Source: Glycomyces buryatensis (lineage in GTDB: Bacteria > Actinomycetota > Actinomycetes > Mycobacteriales > Micromonosporaceae). Taken from it: DNA of 46,682 bases. The notes under the pieces are model-generated. The model was given only the letters and a program-made list of their open reading frames with translations, did not search any database and had not been told where the DNA came from. Location: assembly GCF_004912275.1 (NCBI RefSeq), contig NZ_STGY01000082.1:1-46682 (forward strand), written 5' to 3'. Both the position numbers and the translations under genes were made by a program. Below, piece after piece: positions 17,524 through 24,680 of this stretch (within the stretch, counting starts at the first letter, position 1; every line of letters begins with the position of its first letter).

Positions 17524-18428
17524 CGGGTCGCCTCCGACTGCGCGGCGGCGGGGACCCCGGCCTCACGCCATTCACCGGCGAAGTGGTCGTAGCAGACGCT
17601 GTTGTCGATGGCGTCGCGATCGATCGGCTCGTCCGCCGTCATGCTGCCGGGCCGCTCGGGGTCGGGGGCGGCCAGCGCCAGCAGCTTGGTGTAGTCGTGG
17701 TGCGGGTCGAGGATGACCGCGTCTGCGGGCCCGCGTTCGACCACGCGGCCTCGGTAGAGCACCACGATCTCGTCGGAGAAGTGGCGGGCCGTGGCCAGGT
17801 CGTGGGTGATGTAGAGGACGGCGAGCCGGTCCTCTCTCTGCAAGCGCCCCAGCAGATTGAGCACGCCGAGGCGGATCGAGACGTCGAGCATCGAGACCGG
17901 CTCGTCGGCGATGAGCACCCTCGCGCCGGGGGCGAGCGCGCGGGCGATGGCGACGCGCTGGCGCTGCCCGCCCGAGAGCTCGTGGGGGCGGCGGGGCGCG
18001 AGATTCGGTGCCGGGGAGAGGTTGACCCGCTCGAGCATTTCGAGCACGCGCTCGTGCGTCTCCTGCTTGGTGGCGGTGCGGCCGTGGATGCGCAGTGGGC
18101 GGGCGATGTGGTGCTCGATGGAGTGGAACGGGTTGAGCGAGGCGAAGGGGTCCTGGAAGACCATCTGGACTTCGCGCCGGTATCCCGCCTTGGACACGGC
18201 GGTGCCGTCGTCGAGCTTGACCTCGACGGTTCCCGAAGTGGGCCTTTCCATTCGGGTGAGGATCTTGGCGATGGTGGACTTGCCCGAGCCCGACTCCCCC
18301 ACCAGCGCGACGGTGCGGCCCGGGACGAGTTCGAGGTTGACGTGGTCGACCGCGCGCAGGCGGGTCCGCTTCAGCCCCGTTCGGAGCGTGTAGTCCTTCA
18401 CCAGGTTGGTCACGTGGACGCTGGTCAT
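17520..18428 (-). CDS. ABC transporter ATP-binding protein (OppF/DppF type)
   Basis: A 302-aa cytoplasmic ATPase. Walker A is GESGSGKST at about residues 43-51, the Q-loop is VFQDPFASLNP, the signature is LSGGQRQRVAIARAL, and Walker B is VLIADEPVSMLD. The end of the domain has the Opp-type string HDYTKLL. It pairs with the ATPase encoded just upstream to energise the two permeases. The C-terminal 50 residues contain CYDHFAGEWREAG, unlike the usual Cys-rich tail of OppF. ATGA overlaps exist at both ends of the gene. Confidence 0.93.
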   Translation of the reverse strand: MTSVHVTNLVKDYTLRTGLKRTRLRAVDHVNLELVPGRTVALVGESGSGKSTIAKILTRMERPTSGTVEVKLDDGTAVSKAGYRREVQMVFQDPFASLNPFHSIEHHIARPLRIHGRTATKQETHERVLEMLERVNLSPAPNLAPRRPHELSGGQRQRVAIARALAPGARVLIADEPVSMLDVSIRLGVLNLLGRLQREDRLAVLYITHDLATARHFSDEIVVLYRGRVVERGPADAVILDPHHDYTKLLALAAPDPERPGSMTADEPIDRDAIDNSVCYDHFAGEWREAGVPAAAQSEATR

Positions 18429-19351
18429 GCCTGCTCCTCGATCGGGTCGGCGGCGGGGGTGTCGGTCTCGTCAGTGCCGGTTTCATCGATGCCGGTGCGG
18501 ATGAAGGCGCCGCGCGCTCCCGACAGGCTCGGGAAGGAGCCCAGGAGCTTCTGCGTGTAGGGGTGGCTCGCTTCGCGGTAGAGGCGTTCGGCGGTGTCGA
18601 GTTCCACGATCTCGCCCCTGAGCATGACGGCGATGCGGTCGCTGATCTCCAGCAGCAGCGGGAGGTCGTGGGTGATGAAGACGACGGCGAAGTCGAGTTC
18701 GTCGCGGAGGCGGACGATCTCGCGGAGGATGTCGCGCTGGACGACGACGTCGAGCGCCGTGGTGGGCTCGTCCATGATCATGATCTGCGGTTCGAGCAGC
18801 ATGGCCATGGCGATCATGACGCGCTGGCGCATGCCGCCGGAGAGTTCGTGCGGGTAGGAGCCGAGGCGCCGGGGGTCGACGCCGACGCGGTTCAGCACGT
18901 CCTCGGAGCGTTCGCGGATCTCCTTGCGGGACATGCCGGGCCGGTGCGCCAGGAGGGTGTCCTTGAGCTGGGCCCGCACGGTCGTGACGGGGTTGAGCGC
19001 GTTCATGGCGCCCTGGAAGACCATGGACAGCTTGTTCCAGCGGAAGGCGCGTAGCTCGTCGGCCTCGAGGGCCAGGATGTCGGTGTCGGTGCCGTCGGAG
19101 TCGTGGAAGGTGATGCGGCCGGAGGCGATCCGCGCCGGCGGGCGGTGCAGCCGGTTGACGGCGTAGGCGAGGGTGGTCTTGCCGCAGCCGGATTCGCCCG
19201 CGAGGCCCAGGATTTCGCCTCGGTGGAGGGTGAGGGCCGCGTCCTTGACGGCGGTGACCGGCTCGTCGGTCTCGTAGACGACGGTGAGGTCTGCGACGGT
19301 GAGGACGGGTTCGGTCCGGGCCGCGCGGCGGGTTTGCGTCGGTATCGTCAT
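18425..19351 (-). CDS. ABC transporter ATP-binding protein (OppD/DppD type)
   Basis: A 308-aa ATPase. Walker A GESGCGKTT at about residues 54-62, Q-loop VFQGAMNALNPV, signature LSGGMRQRVMIAMAM, Walker B IMIMDEPTTALD, then HPYTQKLLGSFP near the C-terminus, typical of OppD/DppD. The start is ATG at 19349-19351, overlapping the permease stop; the frame is open further upstream, but that portion is shadow of the permease gene. The Opp-type transporter family is known to import oligosaccharides as well as peptides, including mannosides in Thermotoga, and the glycosidases encoded nearby favour sugars here. Confidence 0.93.
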   Translation of the reverse strand: MTIPTQTRRAARTEPVLTVADLTVVYETDEPVTAVKDAALTLHRGEILGLAGESGCGKTTLAYAVNRLHRPPARIASGRITFHDSDGTDTDILALEADELRAFRWNKLSMVFQGAMNALNPVTTVRAQLKDTLLAHRPGMSRKEIRERSEDVLNRVGVDPRRLGSYPHELSGGMRQRVMIAMAMLLEPQIMIMDEPTTALDVVVQRDILREIVRLRDELDFAVVFITHDLPLLLEISDRIAVMLRGEIVELDTAERLYREASHPYTQKLLGSFPSLSGARGAFIRTGIDETGTDETDTPAADPIEEQA

Positions 19352-20394
19352 CGGGCGGACTCCTCTGCGGTGGGGCCGGCGGCCGGGTTCTCGGCCCGGG
19401 TGCCGCGGGCGAGTTCGCGTTCGAGGCGCAGGGCCCGGCGGGCGCGCTTGCGGTGCAGGCGCAGGTTCTTGAGCTTGGGGTTGATGATCTCGTCGATGGA
19501 GAAGTTGACCAGGGACAGTCCCATGCCGAACAGGGCGATGATCAGGCCCGGCGGGATGAACCACCACCAGGCGCCGAGCGGCAGGGCGAACCCGTTCTGC
19601 GCGTAGAAGAGCATGGTGCCGAGGGTGGAGGAGTTGGAGGCGCCCAGGCCGATGAAGGACAGGCCGGCCTCACTCAGGATCGCGGCGATGACGGCGAACA
19701 CGAACTGGGAGGCGATGACCGGCAGCAGGTTGGGCAGGATCTCCACGACGATGACGCGCCAGGAGCGTTCGCCCGAGACCTGGGAGGCGGCCACGTAGTC
19801 GCGGCTGCGGACCGAGAGCGTCTGGGCGCGCAGCACTCTGGCGGCGGCGGCCCAGCTGGTGACTGCCAGGACCACGGCGATCGTCCACAGTCCGCGGCTC
19901 TCCTGCGGGACGAACCCGGAGATGACGATGACCAGCGGCAGGCCGGGGATCACCAGGAACACGTTGGTGAGCAGCGAGAAGGCCTCGTCGATGGCGCGGC
20001 CGCGGTAGGCGCCGTAGATGCCGAAGAAGGACGACAGGGCGGTCGCGAGCAGGCCGACGATGACGCCGATCTGGAGCGAGCCGCGGGTGGCGTAGGCCAG
20101 TTGGGCCAGCACGTCCTGGCCGGTCTGGGTGGTGCCGAGCCAGAATTCCGACGACGGCCCGGTCAGTCCCTGGTCGCGGATGGTGGTCGGGTCGCCGACC
20201 AGGAACGGCCCGAGGAGGCCGAACAGGGTGATGGAGCCGATGAGGATGAGGCCGACGGCCAGCCAGGGCGTCATGGTGGGCAGCAGCATCCGCCAGCCTG
20301 AGCGGACGGGGCCGCCGTCCTGTTCAGCCGTTTCGGCGAGCATTTCCGCGCTGTCGGCCGCCGAGGCCACGGCCTTGGAGTTCAGGTTCGTCAT
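19348..20394 (-). CDS. ABC transporter permease (OppC/DppC type)
   Basis: A 348-aa inner membrane protein. After a 35-residue polar N-terminus there is a first membrane segment (about 38-60), a periplasmic loop containing FWLGTTQTGQDVLAQLAYATR, which matches the OppC motif LGTDxxGRDVLSRLxxG, and then five more hydrophobic segments. The ATPase-docking loop is RDYVAASQVSGERSWRVI followed by EILPNLLP. It partners the OppB-type permease encoded upstream (14-bp gap) and overlaps the OppD-type gene by 4 bp. Confidence 0.93.
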   Translation of the reverse strand: MTNLNSKAVASAADSAEMLAETAEQDGGPVRSGWRMLLPTMTPWLAVGLILIGSITLFGLLGPFLVGDPTTIRDQGLTGPSSEFWLGTTQTGQDVLAQLAYATRGSLQIGVIVGLLATALSSFFGIYGAYRGRAIDEAFSLLTNVFLVIPGLPLVIVISGFVPQESRGLWTIAVVLAVTSWAAAARVLRAQTLSVRSRDYVAASQVSGERSWRVIVVEILPNLLPVIASQFVFAVIAAILSEAGLSFIGLGASNSSTLGTMLFYAQNGFALPLGAWWWFIPPGLIIALFGMGLSLVNFSIDEIINPKLKNLRLHRKRARRALRLERELARGTRAENPAAGPTAEESAR

Positions 20395-20408
20395 GAGTGG
20401 ATCTCCCG

Positions 20409-21398
20409 TCAGTTCCGGGCGCGGGTGCGCGGGTCGATCAGGCCGTACAGCAGGTCGACCACGAGGTTGGCACCCAGCACTGCGAGGGTGATGAAGAGGA
20501 AGACGCCCTGCATGAGCGCGTAGTCGTTGTTCTGGACCGCGCCCAGCAGGCGGCTGCCGATGCCCGGGTAGGAGAACACCTGCTCAGTGATGACCGAGCC
20601 GGAGACGACGAACCCGAGCGAGATGGCGAAGCCGGCCACCGACGGCAGGACGGCATTGCGGGAGGCGTAGGAGCGCAGGATCTTGCGCGGCGTCAGCCCC
20701 TTCGCCTCGGCGGTCAGGATGTAGTCCTCCGACAGGGTCGACACCATCATGTTGCGCATCCCCAGCAGCCAGCCGCCGATGGACGCCAGCACGATCGTCA
20801 GCGCCGGCAGGAAGCCGTACTGGATCGCCGAGCCGATGAACTCGAGGTTCCAGCCGGGCGTGAGGACGACGTCGTAGCCGCCCTGGAACGGGAACCACCC
20901 CAGCACCCGGGCCAGCAGGTAGGTCAGCAGCAGCGCCAGCCAGAAGTACGGCACGGCCGCGAGCAGGGTGGTGGCGGGGATGAGCGAGTCGAGCCAGGTG
21001 CCCGGCTTCCACCCGACGAAGGCGCCGAGGCCCACGCCGAGGATCGCGGCGATGATGGTCGAGAGCCCCACCAGGACGATCGTCCATGGAATGGACTGCC
21101 CGATCACCTCGGTCACCGGGGCCGGGTAGTAGCTGACCGAGACGCCCAGGTCCCCGTGCATCAGGTTGTTCAGGTAGCGGACGTACTGGTTCCACAGTGG
21201 TTCGGAGTCGTCGCCCCCGAGGAGAAGCGCATAGGCCTTCCTGGCTTCGGGGCTCACCGTGCCGCCTCGCTGCTGGAGCTTGGCCAGCAGGATGTCGACC
21301 GGGTTGCCCGGGAGCAGACGTGGGATCGCGAAGTTCAGCGTCAGGGCCGCCCACAGGGCGACGGCGTAGAAGCCGATTTTGCGCAGGAAGTAGCTCAA
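20409..21398 (-). CDS. ABC transporter permease (OppB/DppB type)
   Basis: A 329-aa membrane protein starting directly with a transmembrane segment (MSYFLRKIGFYAVALWAAL) and containing the family string FAIPRLLPGNPVD. Six hydrophobic segments are recognisable, with the docking loop EDYILTAEAKGLTPRKI followed by RNAVLPSV. The gene is separated from the binding-protein gene upstream by 196 bp that hold a large imperfect palindrome, the only long gap in this operon apart from the intervals around the GH2 gene. Confidence 0.93.
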   Translation of the reverse strand: MSYFLRKIGFYAVALWAALTLNFAIPRLLPGNPVDILLAKLQQRGGTVSPEARKAYALLLGGDDSEPLWNQYVRYLNNLMHGDLGVSVSYYPAPVTEVIGQSIPWTIVLVGLSTIIAAILGVGLGAFVGWKPGTWLDSLIPATTLLAAVPYFWLALLLTYLLARVLGWFPFQGGYDVVLTPGWNLEFIGSAIQYGFLPALTIVLASIGGWLLGMRNMMVSTLSEDYILTAEAKGLTPRKILRSYASRNAVLPSVAGFAISLGFVVSGSVITEQVFSYPGIGSRLLGAVQNNDYALMQGVFLFITLAVLGANLVVDLLYGLIDPRTRARN

Positions 21399-21431
21399 GG
21401 CGTTCTCCTTCGGGGGCGACGGGGGTGCCAG

Positions 21432-21596
21432 ATGGGTGGTCGTCGATTGGGGAGGCCCGCAGTGCCCGAGGATATTTTTCCGCTCCCTAGGCGTCCGAAT
21501 GTCCGCCTACCGAAAGTTGTAAACGGATGTTCGATAACGACGGGAGCGGGAAAATAGACCGGGCAATGCTCCTGCACAATCGGCGACCACCCATCT
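21432..21596. repeat. 165-bp imperfect palindrome between binding-protein and permease genes
   Basis: The outer arms, each starting agatgggtggtcg, match for about 20 bp with one mismatch. Matching continues inward with gaps, to a second strong block (atttttccgctccc at about 21473-21486 against gggagcgggaaaat at about 21541-21555), leaving about 50 nt unpaired in the middle. The right end overlaps the stop codon of the binding-protein gene (21595-21597). On the transcript this is a long stem-loop that may protect the upstream message or attenuate the rest of the operon. Alternatively it is a MITE-like relic; no clear target duplication is seen. Confidence 0.75.
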
Positions 21597-23280
21597 AGCC
21601 CTGGGGTTCCAGGCGCTTGAAGATCTCGGCGGCGTCGAAGGCCGACCAGACCGCCGGGAAGGCGTACAGGTCGTCGTCCGAGGGCCAGCCGGAGAACTTC
21701 GAGGTGTTCCACACGCTCGTGGTGCCACCGGTCAGGACCGGGATGTAGGGCATGTCGCGCACGATCTCCTCCTGGATCGTGTCGAAGTGGGGCTGACGCG
21801 CCTCGGCGTCCTCGGGGTCGATCAGGGCGAGCTCGGCGACGGCCTCGTCCACCACGGGGTTGTTGTAGCGCGCGTAGTTGTTGCCCGCGCTCTCGCCGAC
21901 CTTCGCGCCGGAGCTGGAGTCGAAGAAGTAGTTGTAGACGTAGTACGGGTCGGGCGCGGGGCCCTGCCACAGCGAGTCGATGACGAGTTCGTAGCTGCCC
22001 GAGCCCTTCTTCTCGGTCCACTCGTTCCACGACGACTGCGAGGACTTGACCTCGATACCGGCCTCGGCGGCCTGGGAGGCGATCGTGTCCAGCGCGGTGA
22101 TGTAGTCGGTCCAGCCGGTGACGACCTCGACCGTGAGCGACAGGCGCTCGCTGTCCTTCTCGTAGATGCCGTCCTCGCCCTTGGCCCAGCCGGCCTCCTC
22201 CAGGATCTGCGAGGCCTGGCCCGGGTCGGGCTCCATCGGCACGGTCTTCTCCTCGACGGCGTCCGAGACGAAGCCGTCCTGGCTGGGGGTCAGCGTGAAC
22301 GCCGGCGACTCCGCGGCGGCGGTGTCCATGAACGCGAGGTTGTTCAGCTGCGTGCGGTCCATCGCGTAGTACAGCGCGTGCCGCACCGCCGGATCGGTCT
22401 GCGGCCCTTCGCAACCCATTTCGGCGCTCGAACACGTCGACAGCGTCATCTGGTTCTGCCACTGCGTGTAGGCGTCGTAGTTCGGGAAGTTCTCGTGGGT
22501 GTTGAGGATGTCGGGGATCGGACCGGTCTGCCAGTCGATGGTCCCGGCCGCGATCGCGTCGGCGCCGGCCTGGTTGCCCGAGAGCGCGACGAAGCGGATG
22601 TTCTTGATCTCCGGCTCGCCGCCCCAGTAGTCCGCATTGGTCTGGTAGGTGAACGCCTGCGGCTTGAACTCGTCCAGCACGTACGCCCCGGTGCCGACCG
22701 GCTTCTCAACGACGTCCTCGACGGGGTTGACGTCCTTCCACAGGTGCTCGGGGACGATCGGGGTGTTGCCCATCAGGTCGGGGCCCTTGACGAACGCGGG
22801 GTCCGCGAAGGTGAAGGTGACGTGGGTGTCGTCGACGGCGGTGACCTCGCCGTCGAAGCCGCCGCTGTTGATCGACGGGTTCTCCTTCACCATCTCGAAG
22901 GTGAAGACGACGTCGTCGGCGGTGAACGCCTCGCCGTCGCTCCAGGTGACGTCCTCGCGCAGGGTGAGGGAGAGTTCGGTGCCGTCCTCGTTCCAGGCCT
23001 GCTCGGTGCCCAGCAGCGGCACGGGCTCGGCGACCTCGGCCTTGTTGTAGAAGAAGAGCTGCTCGTAGATCGTGCCGAGGCCACCGATCTTGGAGGGCGA
23101 GAAGGGGTTGAAGTTGATCTGGTAGTCGCCGGCCTGACCGGTGTAGGCGACCAGGGTGGAGGGGTCCCCAGTGCCGCCGTTTCCGCTGGAGCCCGAGCAG
23201 GCGGACAGCAGCAGGCCGATCGAGGCCGCAGCCGCGAGCGCACCTGCGCCGCGACGCCGCATTCCGGTATTGAGTGACAT
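21595..23280 (-). CDS. ABC transporter substrate-binding lipoprotein (OppA/DppA type)
   Basis: A 561-aa exported lipoprotein of the SBP type 5 family. Signal peptide MSLNTGMRRRGAGALAAAA, lipobox LLLSAC with Cys at 28, then a Gly/Ser linker. FSPSKIGGLGTIYEQLFFYN and SLTLREDVTWSDGEAFTADD are typical of the family. It captures the ligand outside the cell for the permeases encoded downstream. The glycosidases of the operon suggest oligosaccharides, not peptides. It is the first gene of the ten-gene operon, read from a strong promoter at 23356-23384, with a 75-nt leader. Confidence 0.93.
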   Translation of the reverse strand: MSLNTGMRRRGAGALAAAASIGLLLSACSGSSGNGGTGDPSTLVAYTGQAGDYQINFNPFSPSKIGGLGTIYEQLFFYNKAEVAEPVPLLGTEQAWNEDGTELSLTLREDVTWSDGEAFTADDVVFTFEMVKENPSINSGGFDGEVTAVDDTHVTFTFADPAFVKGPDLMGNTPIVPEHLWKDVNPVEDVVEKPVGTGAYVLDEFKPQAFTYQTNADYWGGEPEIKNIRFVALSGNQAGADAIAAGTIDWQTGPIPDILNTHENFPNYDAYTQWQNQMTLSTCSSAEMGCEGPQTDPAVRHALYYAMDRTQLNNLAFMDTAAAESPAFTLTPSQDGFVSDAVEEKTVPMEPDPGQASQILEEAGWAKGEDGIYEKDSERLSLTVEVVTGWTDYITALDTIASQAAEAGIEVKSSQSSWNEWTEKKGSGSYELVIDSLWQGPAPDPYYVYNYFFDSSSGAKVGESAGNNYARYNNPVVDEAVAELALIDPEDAEARQPHFDTIQEEIVRDMPYIPVLTGGTTSVWNTSKFSGWPSDDDLYAFPAVWSAFDAAEIFKRLEPQG

Positions 23281-23355
23281 CTTCGTCCTTTCGAATCCGG
23301 GGCCTCGTCGCCCGCGGAACTGGAGGGGTGGCGCCCGTACCGAGCGTCGGAACTA

Positions 23356-23384
23356 TTATTAACGCGTTAAATTAAAGGTGTCAA
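23356..23384 (-). promoter_or_regulatory. Strong promoter of the oligosaccharide operon with operator TTAACGCGTTAA
   Basis: Minus-strand -35 TTGACA (23379-23384) and -10 TAATAA (23356-23361) with a 17-bp spacer. The perfect 12-bp palindrome TTAACGCGTTAA covers 23359-23370 and overlaps the -10 and spacer. The divergent ROK gene starts at 23424, so binding here could repress both directions. ROK repressors are known to bind AT-rich palindromes of this kind. Confidence 0.8.
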
Positions 23385-23423
23385 GAAGAAGTTTCGATGA
23401 ACGCCGTGCAAGGAGCACCCGAC

Positions 23424-24680
23424 ATGCCCCACATCGAGGACGGCCGCGTCACCACCGCCGGCCGCATGCTCGACCTCCTGCGCACGCGGGGAACCCTCAG
23501 CCGCGTCGAGCTCGCCGAGCGCACCGGTTTGACGCCCGCGACCATCACCAATGTCGTGCGCCGCCTCATCGACGACGGCCTCGTCCACGAGACCGGACGC
23601 GACCAGCAGCAGGGCCGCGGCCAGCCCCGACGCCTCCTCGAACTCAACGCGGGCGCCTGGTACGCCGTCGGCATCCAGGTCGACCTGACCACCACCACGA
23701 TCGTCGTGCTCGACTTCGCCGGCGACCGGATCGCCGGCGCCAGCCTGCGCGGATCGGGCGGCGACGGACCGGAGACGACGCTCGCCGCGCTGGCCGAACA
23801 CGTCACCGCGCTCCTGCGCAGCGCAGGCGTCCCGACCGACCGGGTCTTGGGCGCCGGCCTGGTCACCCACGGTCCGCAGGACCGGGAGCGGGGCGTGTTG
23901 CTGACGGCCCAGCCCGAGCCCGAATGGCTGGAGTTCCCACTCACCGAGACGCTGTCGAAGCGGCTCGGACTCCCGGTCCTGCTGGAGAACGACGCCACGG
24001 CGGCGGCCTTCGGCGAGCAGTGGGCCGGCGCCGTTCCCACCGACACCTTCGGCCTGATCTACATGGCCTCGGGTATCGGCGGCGGCGTCATCGTGGACGG
24101 CGAGAGCTACCGGGGCCGCGCCTCGAACGCGGTCGAGATCGGCCACGTCGCCCTCAGCGAGGGACGGGAGCCGTGCGTGTGCGGCAATCGCGGTTGCGCG
24201 CAGGCGGAAGCGGGCCCGCGAGCGGTGGTGGATCAGGTGCTGGCGGACGGGGATCTGGCCGAACGACTCGGGGTCCGGGGTGCGCACGACACCACCCTGG
24301 TCGACTTCGAACGCGTGGCCCGGGCCTGGCGCGGCGGGGACGAGGCCGCCGGCGCGCTGCTGGAGCGGTCGGCGCGTTGGATCGGGCAGGCCGCGGTCAC
24401 GCTCGTCAACCTCTTCGACCTGGACACGATCGTCCTGGCCGGTCCGGCGTTCGTGACCGCCGGACCCCTGTACCGGCGGCACATCGCCGCCGAGCTGGAA
24501 CTGCGCGCGCTCAGCCGGACGCTGAGCCGCCCTGAGGTTCTCATATCCACCAACGTCGACACTGCCGCCGCGATCGGCGGCGCGCTCCACGTGTTGCGTA
24601 CGATGCCGATCGATGCCCGGGTTCCCCGGCCATCGGCGGATGCCTTGGAAACCATCCCGACCTCTGAAGGAGACCGATGA
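23424..24680 (+). CDS. ROK family transcriptional regulator (divergent, first paralogue)
   Basis: A 418-aa repressor. A winged helix-turn-helix occupies about residues 10-60 (LSRVELAERTGLTPATITNVVRRL region). The ROK domain keeps LLENDATAAAF and a cysteine cluster CVCGNRGC, but the usual Glu after the cluster is replaced by Gln/Ala. The ATG at 23424 is chosen because AAGGAG lies 8 nt upstream; an ATG 27 nt earlier (23397) is possible but has a poorer site. Transcribed divergently from the oligosaccharide operon, with the operator between, and 4-bp overlap with the GH36 gene downstream. Likely senses an imported sugar or its degradation product, by analogy with the Thermotoga mannose regulator next to an Opp-type transporter. 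Confidence 0.9.
   Translation: MPHIEDGRVTTAGRMLDLLRTRGTLSRVELAERTGLTPATITNVVRRLIDDGLVHETGRDQQQGRGQPRRLLELNAGAWYAVGIQVDLTTTTIVVLDFAGDRIAGASLRGSGGDGPETTLAALAEHVTALLRSAGVPTDRVLGAGLVTHGPQDRERGVLLTAQPEPEWLEFPLTETLSKRLGLPVLLENDATAAAFGEQWAGAVPTDTFGLIYMASGIGGGVIVDGESYRGRASNAVEIGHVALSEGREPCVCGNRGCAQAEAGPRAVVDQVLADGDLAERLGVRGAHDTTLVDFERVARAWRGGDEAAGALLERSARWIGQAAVTLVNLFDLDTIVLAGPAFVTAGPLYRRHIAAELELRALSRTLSRPEVLISTNVDTAAAIGGALHVLRTMPIDARVPRPSADALETIPTSEGDR

Noticed and set aside
23397..23423. Earlier ATG for the first ROK gene
   Set aside because: The ATG at 23424 has AAGGAG at ideal spacing; the earlier one has only a weak GAAGAAG. Not fully excluded.
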